Notes under the pieces: generated by a model
Seen by the model: only the letters and a program-made list of their open reading frames with translations
Databases searched by the model: none
What the model was told of the DNA's origin: nothing
Source: Paracoccus aestuarii
Lineage (GTDB): Bacteria; Pseudomonadota; Alphaproteobacteria; Rhodobacterales; Rhodobacteraceae
Assembly: GCF_028553885.1 (NCBI RefSeq)
Contig: NZ_CP067169.1
Location: 620,001 to 684,000 of the forward strand
DNA: 64,000 nucleotides
Direction of reading: 5' to 3'
Shown here: positions 1 to 9,335 of the stretch, one piece after another
How the letters are laid out: each line of letters begins with the position of its first letter
How positions within the stretch are numbered: position 1 is the first letter of the stretch
Translations under genes and position numbers: made by a program

Positions 1-431
1 AGGCCATGCTGGCCATCGACGCGCGCGGTTCCGCCGGGCGCGAGGCCTTGGCGGGCCTTCTGGCCGCCGGTGCCCGCATCGAGGCGGGCGAGGCCGATGC
101 CGCCGCCGAGGATCTGGCCCGCATCGCCGCGGCCCAGCCCCAGACCGCCCTGGGCGAGCTGGCGCAGCTGAAGCTGGTGATGATGCAGGGCGACCGGATG
201 GATGCCGCCGAACGCGACGCGATGCTGACGCGGCTGTCGCGCGCCGGCGCCCCGTTCGAGCTGTTGGCCTTGGAACAGAAGGCCGTGGCGCTGATCGGCG
301 CGGGCCGTCCCGATGACGCGATCACGCTGATCCGCCAGATCCAGGCCAAGGACGGCTTGACCGAGGCCTTGCGCCGCCGCCTGTCCGAGATGATGATCGC
401 CCTGGGCGTGGACCCGGAACCGGCCGAGTGA
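1..431 (+). CDS. TPR-repeat protein, C-terminal part (cut by window start)
   Basis: The reading frame is already open at the window edge, so only the last ~142 residues are visible. They are Ala/Leu-rich helical hairpins with the look of tetratricopeptide repeats (for example ALIGAGRPDDAITLIRQI). Position directly before bamB and der matches the YfgM-type protein that precedes bamB in many proteobacteria; in E. coli YfgM is an inner-membrane, periplasm-facing chaperone partner of SecYEG. The membrane anchor expected at the N-terminus lies outside the window, so assignment rests on the repeats and synteny. An internal ATG at position 6 is probably not the true start. Confidence 0.75.
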   Translation, partial: AMLAIDARGSAGREALAGLLAAGARIEAGEADAAAEDLARIAAAQPQTALGELAQLKLVMMQGDRMDAAERDAMLTRLSRAGAPFELLALEQKAVALIGAGRPDDAITLIRQIQAKDGLTEALRRRLSEMMIALGVDPEPAE

Positions 432-476
432 TCGCGGCCCGCCATTGCTGATGACTGGACGAGGGGAATGACGGCG

Positions 477-1802
477 ATGACCGCAAAGCTGCGACTGACC
501 TTGGCCCTGGCCGGGATTCTGGGCCTGGCCGCCTGTGGCGACCGCGACGTGATCCTGCCGGGCGAACGCCTGGACCCCTTGGCGGTGGCATCGCCCGACG
601 GCCCGGCGGTGCAGGGCGCGCCCGGCATCAGCTCCACCGCGCTGTCGCTGGCGGCGCCGGTGACGAATGCCGAATGGACCCATCGGGCGGGCAATGCCGC
701 CCATGCGCCTGGCCATGTGGCCTTGGGCGCAGGCAACCGCGCGCTGTGGTCGGCCCCGATCGGGCAGGGCGACACGCGCCGTCACCGCATCACCGCCGAT
801 CCGGTCGTGGCGGCGGGGCGCATCTTCACCATGGACAGCCGCGCCCGCGTGACGGCCACCGCGCCGAATGGCGGCCGCGCCTGGTCCACTGACATCACGC
901 CGCCCTTGGAAAACCCCGACAGCGCCTCGGGCGGGGGCTTGGCCTATGAGGGCGGGCGCGTCTTCGCGACCACCGGCTTTGGCGAGCTGGTCGCGCTGGA
1001 TGCGGCATCGGGGCGGGTCCTGTGGCGCCAGCGCGTCGGCGCGGCGATCGGCGGCGGGCCTGCGGTCGCGGATGGGGTGGTCTATGTCGCCTCGCGCAAT
1101 TCGGTGGGCTTTGCGGTGCGCGCCAGCGACGGGCGCGTGCTGTGGCAAAGCTCGGGCACCGGGTCGGGATCGGGCGTCATGGGCGTGTCGGTCCCCGCGG
1201 TGCAGGGTGGCACGGTCGTCTTTCCCTTCGCCTCGGGCCAGCTGCTGGCGGTCGAGCGCAGCTCGGGCCTGACGGAATGGAGCGCCCAGATCGCCGGATC
1301 GCGCGGCGGGCGCAGCATCGGCTTCATCCGCGACGTGACCGGCGATCCGGTCATCGCGGGCGGGCGGGTGATCGCGGGCACCTCCTCGGGGCGGATCACG
1401 GCGGTCGATCTGGCCACCGGCCTGCAGGACTGGTCGGCGCGCGAGGGCGCCACCAGCCCCGTCGCCGTGGCGGGCGGTTCGGTCTTTGCGGTCAATGACC
1501 AAGGCCAGCTGGTGCGTATGGACGGCGCCACCGGCGGGGTGATCTGGCGGCAGGCGCTGCCCTTCTTCACCACCGACCGGGTGCGCCGCCAGGATGCGGT
1601 CCATGCCCATCACGGCCCGGTCCTGGCCGGAGGCCGCTTGCATATAGCCTCCAGCGATGGCATGTTGCGCAGCTTCGATCCCGCCTCCGGCGCGCTGGTC
1701 GGCCAGGTCCAGATCCCCGGTGGGGCGGCCACGGCCCCGGTGGTTGCCGGTCAAACCCTTTACGTCGTTGCCCGCAACGGCCAGTTGCATGCGTTCCAAT
1801 GA
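477..1802 (+). CDS. bamB: Outer membrane assembly lipoprotein BamB (PQQ-like beta-propeller)
   Basis: BamB is a periplasmic, lipid-anchored scaffold of the BAM complex that inserts beta-barrel proteins. The protein starts with a short hydrophobic signal ending in the lipobox LAAC, then has repeated propeller blades with motifs such as [30 protein letters not shown] and [11 protein letters not shown]. About 440 residues is normal for the alphaproteobacterial form. An ATG at 468 is also in frame, but the GAGGGG at 461-466 is too close to it and suits the ATG at 477. The stop overlaps the der start (ATGA), so the two are translationally coupled, the usual arrangement. Confidence 0.93.
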   Translation: MTAKLRLTLALAGILGLAACGDRDVILPGERLDPLAVASPDGPAVQGAPGISSTALSLAAPVTNAEWTHRAGNAAHAPGHVALGAGNRALWSAPIGQGDTRRHRITADPVVAAGRIFTMDSRARVTATAPNGGRAWSTDITPPLENPDSASGGGLAYEGGRVFATTGFGELVALDAASGRVLWRQRVGAAIGGGPAVADGVVYVASRNSVGFAVRASDGRVLWQSSGTGSGSGVMGVSVPAVQGGTVVFPFASGQLLAVERSSGLTEWSAQIAGSRGGRSIGFIRDVTGDPVIAGGRVIAGTSSGRITAVDLATGLQDWSAREGATSPVAVAGGSVFAVNDQGQLVRMDGATGGVIWRQALPFFTTDRVRRQDAVHAHHGPVLAGGRLHIASSDGMLRSFDPASGALVGQVQIPGGAATAPVVAGQTLYVVARNGQLHAFQ

Positions 1803-3280
1803 CATTCACCCTTGCCATCGTCGGGCGGCCCAATGTGGGCAAGTCCACCCTGTTCAACCGCCTTGTCGGGAAAAAGCTGGCTTTGGTCGATGACCAGCCG
1901 GGCGTGACGCGCGACCTGCGCGAGGGCGCGGGCCGCTTGGGCGACCTGCGCTTTGTCGTCATCGACAGCGCGGGCCTGGAAATGGCCGAGGATGACAGCC
2001 TGCAGGGCCGGATGCGCCGCCTGACCGAACGCGCCGTCGACGAGGCCGACATCTGCCTGTTCGTCGTCGATGCCCGCGCGGGCGTGACCGCCGCGGATGA
2101 ATATTTCGCCGAGATCCTGCGCCGTCGCGCCCGCCACGTCATCGTCGCTGCCAACAAGGCCGAGGGACGGGCCGGGGAATCCGGCGCGCTGGAGGCCTAT
2201 GCCCTGGGCCTGGGCGAACCCATCCGCATCTCGGCCGAACATGGCGAGGGGATGGACGACCTCTATCGCTTGCTGGTCCCCCTGTCGGATGCGATCGAGG
2301 CCGAGCGCCCCGCCCCGATCGAGGCCGCGACCGATGTGGATCTGTCCGAGGCCGATGCCGAATCGGGCGAGGGCGCCGAGGATTGGCGCCCCTCGGATGA
2401 CCGGCCGCTGCAGCTGGCGGTGATCGGGCGGCCCAATGCGGGCAAATCCACCCTGATCAACAAGATCCTGGGCGAGGACCGCCTGCTGACCGGCCCCGAG
2501 GCCGGGATCACCCGCGATTCCATCAGCGTCACGACCCGCTTCATGGACACGCCGATGCGGATCTTCGACACGGCCGGGATGCGCAAGCGCGCCAAGGTCA
2601 CCGACAAGGTCGAGAAGCTGTCCGTCGCCGACGGCCTGCGCGCCGTCCGCTTCGCCGAGGTGGTCGTCGTCCTGCTGGATGTCGACATTCCCTTCGAACA
2701 GCAGGACCTGCGCATCGCCGATTTCGCCGAAAGCGAGGGCCGCGCGGTCGTCGTCGCCGCGAACAAATGGGACCTGGAGGAGGACAAGCCCCAGAAGCTG
2801 AACGAGCTGCGCGCCGCCTTCGAAAAGCTGCTGCCGCAGCTGAAGGGCGCGCCCCTGGTCACCGTCTCGGCCCGGACGGGCAAGGGGCTGGACCGGCTGC
2901 ACAACGCCATCCTGAAGGCGCATGAGGTCTGGAACCGCCGCGTGTCCACCGCCCGCCTGAACCAGTGGCTGGGCGCCATGACGGAAAGCCACCCGCCCCC
3001 CGCGCCGGGCGGGCGCCGCATCCGGCTGCGCTACATGACCCAGGTCAAGACGCGTCCGCCCGCCTTCATCGTCAAGGCGACGCATACGGACAAGATCCCC
3101 GACAGCTATCAGCGCTATCTGATCAACGGGCTGCGGACGGATTTCGACATGCCGGGAACGCCGATCCGGCTGTTCTTCCGCGATCAGGGGGGCGACAACC
3201 CCTACAAGGCCAAGGCCACCAAGATCGTGCAGTCGGGCGCGCTGTCCAAGCACAAGAACCGCCAGAAGCCCAAGGCCTAG
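1799..3280 (+). CDS. der: Ribosome biogenesis GTPase Der (EngA), double-GTPase
   Basis: Der assists 50S ribosomal subunit maturation. It carries two consecutive GTPase domains, each with a P-loop: GRPNVGKST at residues 9-17 and GRPNAGKST at about 210, with matching switch motifs ([17 protein letters not shown]) and NKxD-type specificity motifs (AANKAEG, AANKWDL). A KH-like RNA-binding domain follows ([20 protein letters not shown]), and the basic tail is typical. An acidic linker ([18 protein letters not shown]) separates the two G domains. Length 493 aa is normal. The stop codon overlaps the stop of the convergent membrane-protein gene by 3 bases. Confidence 0.97.
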   Translation: MTFTLAIVGRPNVGKSTLFNRLVGKKLALVDDQPGVTRDLREGAGRLGDLRFVVIDSAGLEMAEDDSLQGRMRRLTERAVDEADICLFVVDARAGVTAADEYFAEILRRRARHVIVAANKAEGRAGESGALEAYALGLGEPIRISAEHGEGMDDLYRLLVPLSDAIEAERPAPIEAATDVDLSEADAESGEGAEDWRPSDDRPLQLAVIGRPNAGKSTLINKILGEDRLLTGPEAGITRDSISVTTRFMDTPMRIFDTAGMRKRAKVTDKVEKLSVADGLRAVRFAEVVVVLLDVDIPFEQQDLRIADFAESEGRAVVVAANKWDLEEDKPQKLNELRAAFEKLLPQLKGAPLVTVSARTGKGLDRLHNAILKAHEVWNRRVSTARLNQWLGAMTESHPPPAPGGRRIRLRYMTQVKTRPPAFIVKATHTDKIPDSYQRYLINGLRTDFDMPGTPIRLFFRDQGGDNPYKAKATKIVQSGALSKHKNRQKPKA

Positions 3281-4020
3281 CTGGCGGCCCGCACCAGAAC
3301 CGCCGCCATGGCCGAGATCCCCAGGATCGCGGCCAGGGCGATGACCGGATCGCTGCCCATGGTCGATATGGCCAGCCCGCAAAAGGCCCAGATCATCGCG
3401 GTGGAATAGCCGATGCTGGGCCCGATCCAGATCTGGGCCGCCATGCCGATCAGCGCGCTCGGCAGGATGGCGATGGCCGAAACGGACTGCATCGACAGCC
3501 CGAACCGTTCCGCCCCCATCGCCGCCAGCGCCGCCGAACACAGGGCCGTGGCCCAGCCCGCAAAGAACCCGATGGCGGGTCTGTGCCGCCCCGCCGCCCG
3601 GCGCGCGGCCAGGATCGCGGCGGCGGCGCTGATCCCCGCCGACAGGGTCAGCAACCCCGGCGACTGGATCAGCATCGGCCAGGTCGCCCCCAAGGCCAAG
3701 GCCAGCACGGCCAAGGGCCAGATGCGCGGCCGCCCGGTCCGCACCGGGTCCGTGTCCGACGGGTCGATCCACTGGCCCACCGCGTCCAAGAGCACCATCG
3801 CCCAGACCGCGATCAGCAGCGACCACATCACCACATTGCCTGGATCCAGGTAAAATTGCGGGATCGAGGGCGGCGGCGCCAAGGGCATGGACAGCAAGGA
3901 TGCCGTCGCGCCCAGGCTGTCGGGGCCGGTCGTGGCCGCCGTCTGCCAGGCATAGGTCAGCCCCGCGGTCACGAAGACCGCGGCCGCCGACAGATGCACC
4001 AGTGTTCCGATCCTCTTCAT
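3277..4020 (-). CDS. Multi-pass membrane protein of unknown function
   Basis: I do not recognise a family. The 247-residue product is dominated by seven or eight hydrophobic segments (for example [51 protein letters not shown]). The first segment could be a signal anchor, and a soluble stretch of about 30 residues ([15 protein letters not shown] and following) lies between segments 1 and 2. No catalytic motif or nucleotide-binding loop is visible. A GGAGG lies immediately upstream of the ATG. The gene is convergent with der, sharing stop-codon bases, and is followed upstream by serS on the same strand with a gap of about 50 bases. An inner-membrane location is inferred from composition only. 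Confidence 0.7.
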   Translation of the reverse strand: MKRIGTLVHLSAAAVFVTAGLTYAWQTAATTGPDSLGATASLLSMPLAPPPSIPQFYLDPGNVVMWSLLIAVWAMVLLDAVGQWIDPSDTDPVRTGRPRIWPLAVLALALGATWPMLIQSPGLLTLSAGISAAAAILAARRAAGRHRPAIGFFAGWATALCSAALAAMGAERFGLSMQSVSAIAILPSALIGMAAQIWIGPSIGYSTAMIWAFCGLAISTMGSDPVIALAAILGISAMAAVLVRAAS

Positions 4021-4072
4021 GCCTCCGAACGCGCGCCGATGACCGGCAGTTTCGCGCGTCGGACGATACCGT

Positions 4073-5365
4073 TCAGGACAGGCGGCCTTCGGGGGTCAGG
4101 CGGGTCTTGCCGCCCAGATAGGGATGCAGCGCGGCGGGCAGATCGACCGAGCCGTCGGCCTGCTGGCCGTTTTCCAGCACCGCGATCAGGGCGCGGCCCA
4201 CGGCCAGGCCCGAACCGTTCAACGTATGCAGGAATTCCGGCTTGCCGCCACCCTCCGGGCGATAGCGGGCATTCATCCGCCGGGCCTGGAAATCGCCGCA
4301 ATAGCTGATGCTGGAGATCTCGCGATAGCGGTCCTGGCCGGGCAGCCAGACCTCGATGTCATGGGTGATCCGGGCCCCGAAACCCATGTCGCCGGTGCAC
4401 AACACGATTGTGCGATAAGGCAGATCCAGCGCCTCTAGCACGGCCTCGGCGCAGCGGGTCATGCGGTCATGTTCGGCCGGCCCCGTCTCGGCATCGGTGA
4501 TGGACACCATCTCGACCTTCTCGAACTGGTGCTGGCGCAGCATGCCGGTCGTGTCGCGGCCCGCGCTGCCGGCCTCGGACCGGAAGCACTGGCTGTGGGC
4601 GACCATGCGCCGCGGCAGGCTGGCATGATCGACCAGATCGCCATGCACGGTGTTGGTCAGCGTCACCTCGGCGGTGGGGATCAGCCACCAGCCCTCGCGG
4701 GTCTGATAGCTGTCCTCGCCGAATTTCGGCAGCTGCCCGGTGCCGACCATCATCTCCTCGAGGACCAGGACGGGGGTCCAGGTCTCCTCCAGGCCATGTT
4801 TGTCGACATGCAGATCGACCATGAACTGGGCAAGGGCGCGATGGATGCGCGCGACGCCGCCTTTCAGGACGGTGAAGCGGCTGCCCGACAGCTTGGCGCC
4901 GGTGGCGAAATCCATGCCGGGGACGACGCCCGCGATCTCGAAATGCTCGCGCGCGGGGAAATCCAGCGCGCGGGGGCTGCCCCACCGGCGCAGCTCGACA
5001 TTGTCATCCTCGTCCGCGCCGTCGGGGACGCGGTCCAGCGGCAGGTTCGGGATGCCCATCAGCATGTCGCGCAGCTGGCCGTCCAGATCGGCGGCCTCGG
5101 CCTGCATCCGGGCAATCTCGGCCTTGCTGTCGGCGACCTCGGCGCGCAGGCGGTCGAATTCGGCATCGTCGCCGCGCGCCTTGGCGGCGCCGACCTGCTT
5201 GCTGGCCTGGTTCTGGGCGGCCTGGCCGGTCTCGGCCCGGCTGATGCAGCCGCGCCGCGCCTCGTCCAGCGACAGGATGCGGGCGGTCAGACCGGACAGG
5301 CCGCGCCGCTGCAGGGCGGCCTCGAAGGCATCGGGATTGTCACGGATCGCACGGATGTCATGCAT
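4073..5365 (-). CDS. serS: Seryl-tRNA synthetase
   Basis: Charges tRNA-Ser (and tRNA-Sec where present) with serine. The N-terminal ~110 residues form the expected long antiparallel coiled coil that contacts the tRNA ([40 protein letters not shown]). The class II catalytic core follows, with motif 2 ([22 protein letters not shown]), the active-site strand [15 protein letters not shown] and motif 3 ([17 protein letters not shown]). The length of 430 aa is standard. GAAGGTG five bases before the ATG supports the start. No T-box or other riboswitch was seen in the 92-base gap upstream. Confidence 0.97.
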   Translation of the reverse strand: MHDIRAIRDNPDAFEAALQRRGLSGLTARILSLDEARRGCISRAETGQAAQNQASKQVGAAKARGDDAEFDRLRAEVADSKAEIARMQAEAADLDGQLRDMLMGIPNLPLDRVPDGADEDDNVELRRWGSPRALDFPAREHFEIAGVVPGMDFATGAKLSGSRFTVLKGGVARIHRALAQFMVDLHVDKHGLEETWTPVLVLEEMMVGTGQLPKFGEDSYQTREGWWLIPTAEVTLTNTVHGDLVDHASLPRRMVAHSQCFRSEAGSAGRDTTGMLRQHQFEKVEMVSITDAETGPAEHDRMTRCAEAVLEALDLPYRTIVLCTGDMGFGARITHDIEVWLPGQDRYREISSISYCGDFQARRMNARYRPEGGGKPEFLHTLNGSGLAVGRALIAVLENGQQADGSVDLPAALHPYLGGKTRLTPEGRLS

Positions 5366-5457
5366 GGCGGCACCTTCGCGGGAATGGAGTTCCGCAACTG
5401 CCTAGCGCAAGGGCCCGTGCGACAAAAGCCCGGATTTCCGCGAAGGGCACCCGGGCG

Positions 5458-5790
5458 TCAGGACGCGCAGAACAGCCGATACATCAGCGCCACGACCTCG
5501 GCCGCGCGGGGATCGGCCACGGAATAGAGCCGCGCCTTGCCCTCGCGTCGGCAGCTGACCAGCCCTTCGGCCCGCAGGCGCGCCAGCTGCTGGCTGACGG
5601 CGGCCTGGCGCTGGCCCAGCAGCTCCTCCAGCTGGGACACGGTCTTTTCGCCCGATGACAGATGACAGAGGATCATCATCCGCCCCTCATGGGCCAAGGC
5701 CTTCATGAAGGCGCTGGCCTCGGCTGCGCGTTCCAGCATGTCGGGCGCGGGGATGGGGTCCGCGGGCTGGCGGGGATCATGGGCGGTCAT
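5458..5790 (-). CDS. ArsR-family repressor with persulfide-sensor cysteines (SoxR/SqrR/BigR type)
   Basis: A 110-residue winged-helix repressor with the ArsR core: MMILCHLSSGEKTVSQLEELLGQRQAAVSQQLARLR followed by the wing GLVSCRREGKARLYSV. It has three cysteines, C42, C80 and C108. The C42/C108 spacing is close to the redox pair used by the persulfide sensors SqrR (Rhodobacter capsulatus) and BigR, and the family also includes SoxR of Paracoccus sulfur-oxidation clusters. The start overlaps the stop of the upstream thioredoxin gene (ATGA), so both come from one mRNA. Inference: it represses this operon and is released by reactive sulfur. No sox, sqr or pdo gene is nearby. Confidence 0.85.
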   Translation of the reverse strand: MTAHDPRQPADPIPAPDMLERAAEASAFMKALAHEGRMMILCHLSSGEKTVSQLEELLGQRQAAVSQQLARLRAEGLVSCRREGKARLYSVADPRAAEVVALMYRLFCAS

Positions 5791-6191
5791 GACAGCAGAT
5801 CCCCCGGCAGGCCCGCATCCAGCATCATCCGCATCAGGACGGGGTGGAAATGGCGCGCGCCGACATAGCCCTCGACGCGGCCGATCTCGGTCGCGCCCTC
5901 CAGCAGCAGGAAGCTGGGGGTCAGGCGCGGGCGGCGGTCCAGCGCCAGCCCGTCGGGCCAGGGGCCGTCGATGTCGACCTCGGTCAGGGGGGCCGCGCGC
6001 CCGGCGGGGGATGCGGCGAAGCCCGGGCCGATCTGGTCGCGCCAGGCCCGGCAGTGATGGCAGCCGCGGCTGGTCACCATCAACAGGCGGAACGGACCCC
6101 GGCGGGGCCCGGCCGCGGCCATGCCGACGGGTGCGATGCAGAGTGCGGCGGGCAGCAGGGCCAGAAGGCCGCGCCGGGTCAGGCAGGTCAT
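5787..6191 (-). CDS. Periplasmic thioredoxin-fold protein, SoxS-like
   Basis: A 134-residue protein with a signal peptide containing a twin-arginine-like start (TRRGLLALLPAALCIAPVGMAAA). The thioredoxin fold follows with active-site motif CHHC (SRGCHHCRAW) about residue 44 and the cis-Pro strand RLTPSFLLLEGATEIGRVEGY. SoxS-type proteins reduce disulfides or sulfane intermediates in the periplasm and are co-encoded with an ArsR regulator in Paracoccus sulfur-oxidation loci. A GAGGAT seven bases before the ATG supports this start over longer frames. Export by Tat or Sec cannot be decided from the signal alone. Confidence 0.83.
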   Translation of the reverse strand: MTCLTRRGLLALLPAALCIAPVGMAAAGPRRGPFRLLMVTSRGCHHCRAWRDQIGPGFAASPAGRAAPLTEVDIDGPWPDGLALDRRPRLTPSFLLLEGATEIGRVEGYVGARHFHPVLMRMMLDAGLPGDLLS

Positions 6192-6329
6192 CGCGCGGAT
6201 CCTCGGGTTGCGACCTGCTGAAATTAGGGTGGCGGGGGGCGGCTGGCAAGGCGCGACGCAGGCGTCTTGCCGCCGGGGCGCGCTTGGGCCACTCTGCCCG
6301 CGACGGGGAAACGGGGGCGCGCATACCGC

Positions 6330-7304
6330 ATGGACGATCTGACCGAGCCGCTGATCCAAGGCGATCGCCGCGCCCTGTCGCGGGCCATCACCCTGGTCGA
6401 ATCCACCCGCGCCGATCACCGCGACCGGGCGCAGCGGCTGCTGGACGGGCTGCCGGACCGGCAGGCGCTGCGGATCGGGCTGTCGGGGACGCCGGGGGTG
6501 GGCAAATCCACCTTCATCGAATCCTTCGGGCGGATGCTGACGGGGCAGGGGATGCGGGTGGCGGTGCTGGCGGTGGATCCGTCATCGACCCGGTCGGGCG
6601 GCTCGATCCTGGGGGACAAGACCCGGATGGAGCTGCTGTCGCGCGACCCGCGCGCCTTCATCCGGCCCAGCCCCTCCAGCGCCCAGCTGGGCGGCGTCGC
6701 CCGCCGCACGCGCGAGGCCGTGCGCCTGTGCGAGGCCGCGGGCCATGACGTCGTCCTGATCGAGACCGTCGGCGTGGGCCAGTCCGAAACCTTGGTCGCG
6801 CAGATGTCGGATCTGTTCGTGCTGCTGCTGGCCCCGGCGGGGGGCGACGAATTGCAGGGCGTCAAGCGCGGCATCATGGAGATGGCCGATCTGATCCTGG
6901 TCAACAAGGCCGATGGCGAGCTGCTGTCGCCCGCCCGGCGCACGGTGGCCGATTACGCGGGCGCGCTGCGGCTGCTGCGGCGGCGGATCCAGGACCCCGA
7001 CGGATTTCCCAAGGCGCTGGCCGTGTCGGCCACGACCGGGGACGGGCTGGGCGATGCCTGGGACCAGATGCGCGCCCTGGCCGATTGGCGGCGCGATCAC
7101 GGCCATTTCGCCCGCATCCGGGCCGAACAGGCGCGCGACTGGTTCATGGCAGAGCTGCGCGCGGGGCTGCTGGCGCGGCTGGACGCCCCCGCCGCCCGCG
7201 CCCGGATCGATGCGATGGGCCGCGACGTGGCGCAGGGACGGCGCGCGCCGGTCGCCGCGGCGGCCTCGGTGCTGGACTGGCTGGATCGGGCGGGGGCGGA
7301 TTAA
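6330..7304 (+). CDS. meaB: Methylmalonyl-CoA mutase-associated GTPase MeaB
   Basis: MeaB is a P-loop GTPase of the G3E group that loads and protects the adenosylcobalamin cofactor of methylmalonyl-CoA or ethylmalonyl-CoA mutase. The 324-residue protein shows the P-loop GTPGVGKST near residue 56, the family-specific VDPSSTRSGGSILGDKTRM, the switch ETVGVGQSE and the specificity motif NKAD. The C-terminal dimerisation helices are present. The gene is expressed alone here; its mutase is not in the window. The shine-dalgarno is weak, and the ATG at 6330 is chosen because the conserved protein begins at once after it. Confidence 0.95.
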   Translation: MDDLTEPLIQGDRRALSRAITLVESTRADHRDRAQRLLDGLPDRQALRIGLSGTPGVGKSTFIESFGRMLTGQGMRVAVLAVDPSSTRSGGSILGDKTRMELLSRDPRAFIRPSPSSAQLGGVARRTREAVRLCEAAGHDVVLIETVGVGQSETLVAQMSDLFVLLLAPAGGDELQGVKRGIMEMADLILVNKADGELLSPARRTVADYAGALRLLRRRIQDPDGFPKALAVSATTGDGLGDAWDQMRALADWRRDHGHFARIRAEQARDWFMAELRAGLLARLDAPAARARIDAMGRDVAQGRRAPVAAAASVLDWLDRAGAD

Positions 7305-7367
7305 CTGCCCGATCCGCGTTCCCCCGGCCCCGGCGAATCGGCTAGCCTGCCGGAAACGGAGGCGATG

Positions 7368-8411
7368 ATGCGCGACCTGACCGATCACGACAGGCTCTAT
7401 GCCGCGCTGCTGGCGCGGGACGCGTCCTTTGACGGGGTGGCGCTGGTGGGGGTGACCTCGACCGGGATCTTCTGTCGGCTGACCTGTCCGGCGCGCAAGC
7501 CCTTGGCCGCCCATTGCCGCTGGTTCGCGGATGCGACGGGGGCGCGGGCGGCCGGGTTCCGCCCCTGCCTGCGCTGCCGCCCGGAGGGGCAGCCGCCCGC
7601 GCTGGTGGCCGGCCTGCTGGCCGCGCTGGATGCGGGCGACCTGGACTGGTCCGAGGAGCGCCTGGCGCGCGCGGGCCATGACCCGTCGACCGTGCGGCGG
7701 CTGTTTCGCGCCCATCTGGGCCGCAGCTTTCTGCGGATGGCCCGCGACCGGCGTCTGCGCCGGGGCGGCACCGCGATCACCAAGGGGGACAGGATGATCG
7801 ACGCCCAGCTGGAGGCCGGATTCGATTCGGCATCGGGATTTCGCGCGGCCTTCCGGCGGCTTTTCGGGCATGCGCCGCTGCATATGGCGGGGCAGGCGGA
7901 TCTGCGGGCGGATTGGCTGGACACGCCCTTGGGCGGCATGATCGCCATCGCCGACGACCGGGCGCTGCATCTGCTGGAATTCACCGGGCGCAAGGCGCTG
8001 GCGCGGGGGCTGGCCTGGATCTCGGCGCAGGAAGGGGGGCGCATCGGCCTGGGCCGCAGCGCGGTGACCGACCTGGTCGAGGCGCGGCTGCAGGATTACT
8101 TTGCCGGGCGCTGCGGGCGGCTGCACGTGCCGCTGCGCCTGCGGGGGACGGATTTCCAGACCGCCGTCTGGCAGGCGCTGCGCGCCATCCCGGCCGGGCA
8201 GACGCGCAGCTATGGCCAGATCGCGGCGGCGATCGGGCGGCCCACCGCGGTCCGGGCGGTGGCGGCGGCCAATGGCGCGAACCGGCTGGCGCTGGTCGTG
8301 CCCTGCCACCGGGTGATCGGCGCGGACGGCACGATGACGGGCTATGCCGGGGGCCTGCAGCGCAAGGAAAGATTGATCGCGCTGGAGCGTGCCTATGCCG
8401 GAAAGGGTTGA
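7368..8411 (+). CDS. ada: Bifunctional Ada: methylphosphotriester sensor / O6-methylguanine-DNA methyltransferase
   Basis: Ada repairs alkylated DNA and activates the adaptive response. Three parts are visible. The N-terminal zinc/phosphotriester domain has the four-cysteine pattern FCRLTC...PCLRC, whose first Cys accepts the methyl group. An AraC-type HTH follows (RAHLGRSFLRMARDRRLRR, AGFDSASGFRAAFRRLFG). The C-terminal methyltransferase has the active site PCHRV with the preceding GRPTAVRAVAAANG. The length of 347 aa is normal. The GGAGG at 7358-7362 fits the second of two adjacent ATGs (7365, 7368). No alkB or other ada-regulon gene is adjacent. Confidence 0.95.
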   Translation: MRDLTDHDRLYAALLARDASFDGVALVGVTSTGIFCRLTCPARKPLAAHCRWFADATGARAAGFRPCLRCRPEGQPPALVAGLLAALDAGDLDWSEERLARAGHDPSTVRRLFRAHLGRSFLRMARDRRLRRGGTAITKGDRMIDAQLEAGFDSASGFRAAFRRLFGHAPLHMAGQADLRADWLDTPLGGMIAIADDRALHLLEFTGRKALARGLAWISAQEGGRIGLGRSAVTDLVEARLQDYFAGRCGRLHVPLRLRGTDFQTAVWQALRAIPAGQTRSYGQIAAAIGRPTAVRAVAAANGANRLALVVPCHRVIGADGTMTGYAGGLQRKERLIALERAYAGKG

Positions 8412-8436
8412 CGCGGCCCCCGCACCGCTGTAACCA
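8408..8436 (+). promoter_or_regulatory. Possible promoter of rpmB
   Basis: TTGACG at 8408-8413 overlaps the ada stop codon and lies 17 bases before a poor -10 (TAACCA). A good -35 with an unremarkable -10 is common in this group. It is 100 bases upstream of rpmB. Confidence 0.35.
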
Positions 8437-8537
8437 CCCGCGAACGGAATTCCGGGCGCTGCCTCGCGGCGCCCTTTCACATTGGGACGGACCCACCGCC
8501 GGGAACGCCCGTACAGCTGAGACGAAGGAACACAACC

Positions 8538-8828
8538 ATGTCGCGCGTCTGCGAACTGACCGGCAAAGGCCCGATGAGCGGTAACAACGTCAGCCATGCC
8601 AACAACAAGACCCGTCGTCGGTTCCTGCCGAACCTGAACGAAGTCACCCTGCTGTCCGACAAGCTGGGCCGCGGCTATTCGCTGCGCATCTCGGCCGCGG
8701 CGCTGCGCTCGGTCGATCACCGGGGCGGGCTGGACGCCTTCCTGGCCAAGGCCAAGGATACCGAACTGTCGGACCGCGCGCTGAAGATCAAGCGCGATCT
8801 GGCCAAGGCCGACACCGCCCAGGCCTGA
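8538..8828 (+). CDS. rpmB: 50S ribosomal protein L28
   Basis: L28 is a basic protein of the large ribosomal subunit. The 96-residue product has the family signature at its start ([31 protein letters not shown]) and the rest of the L28 fold ([19 protein letters not shown]). Alphaproteobacterial L28 is longer than the E. coli form by this C-terminal extension, so the length is as expected. AAGGA eight bases before the ATG supports the start. It is a single-gene unit ending in its own terminator. Confidence 0.98.
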   Translation: MSRVCELTGKGPMSGNNVSHANNKTRRRFLPNLNEVTLLSDKLGRGYSLRISAAALRSVDHRGGLDAFLAKAKDTELSDRALKIKRDLAKADTAQA

Positions 8829-8856
8829 TCGGCGCATGACGCGACCGTCCTGCATG

Positions 8857-8881
8857 GCCCTGCCGTTCCGGCGGGGCTTTT
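8857..8881 (+). terminator. Rho-independent terminator of rpmB
   Basis: A 9-bp GC-rich stem (GCCCTGCCG / CGGCGGGGC, one G-U pair) with a TTC loop is followed by TTTT, 28 bases after the rpmB stop. Confidence 0.8.
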
Positions 8882-8957
8882 GCATGTCCGCCACTTGGGC
8901 GCGTGCTGCGTCCGATTGTCGCCTGACCTTCGGGCCCCGCTGCGCTAGGGTCGCGCC

Positions 8958-9335
8958 ATGATGCGCCCCGTGCCCCTGATCGTCATTCTGGCGGTGCTGT
9001 TGACCAGCATCGGGCTGGGCGCCGCGCGCGGCCTGGTGATGCAGGGCGACCAGGTGGTGATCTGCACGGGGCATGGGGTGGTGGTGACCACCCGGCCGGG
9101 TTCCGAGGACGGGGGCGTGCATATCTGCCCCGACATGGCCCTGTCGATGCTGGCCGCCATCGGCGGCGGCGCGGTGGCACTGCCGGTCCGCATGACCCGG
9201 TCGCGGGGGCTGGGCCGGCCCGGCGCGGTCGCGGGCCGGGGCCGGGCCTTGATGCGGGCGCGGGCGCGGGGGCCGCCTTTGGCGGTCCCGACCCCTGCAC
9301 CCCATCCAGACCCATCCGAAAGGACCATCCGATGA
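8958..9335 (+). CDS. DUF2946-like protein coupled to PCuAC; possible copper-responsive leader ORF
   Basis: A 125-residue product with an N-terminal hydrophobic segment (VPLIVILAVLLTSIGLGAA) and a metal-type motif VICTGHG followed by HICPDM, which resembles the CxxHG...CPDC signature of DUF2946 proteins with the last Cys lost. The C-terminal third is Arg/Gly/Pro-rich and ends with a proline-rich tail (PPLAVPTPAPHPDP). Its stop overlaps the start of the PCuAC gene (ATGA). In Rhodobacter capsulatus the DUF2946 protein CutF precedes the CutO/CutG copper genes and controls their translation through Cys and Pro-rich motifs. Position and features here suggest the same role, but that is inference. 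Confidence 0.7.
   Translation: MMRPVPLIVILAVLLTSIGLGAARGLVMQGDQVVICTGHGVVVTTRPGSEDGGVHICPDMALSMLAAIGGGAVALPVRMTRSRGLGRPGAVAGRGRALMRARARGPPLAVPTPAPHPDPSERTIR

Noticed and set aside
1760..3826. Long open frame of 688 codons on the minus strand over der
   Set aside because: It is antisense to der, has no family motifs and shows the Gly/Ala/His/Gln-rich composition typical for antisense frames in GC-rich genes.
6582..9305. Open frame of 907 codons on the minus strand
   Set aside because: It runs antisense through meaB, ada, rpmB and the DUF2946-like gene, all clearly real, and has only low-complexity composition.
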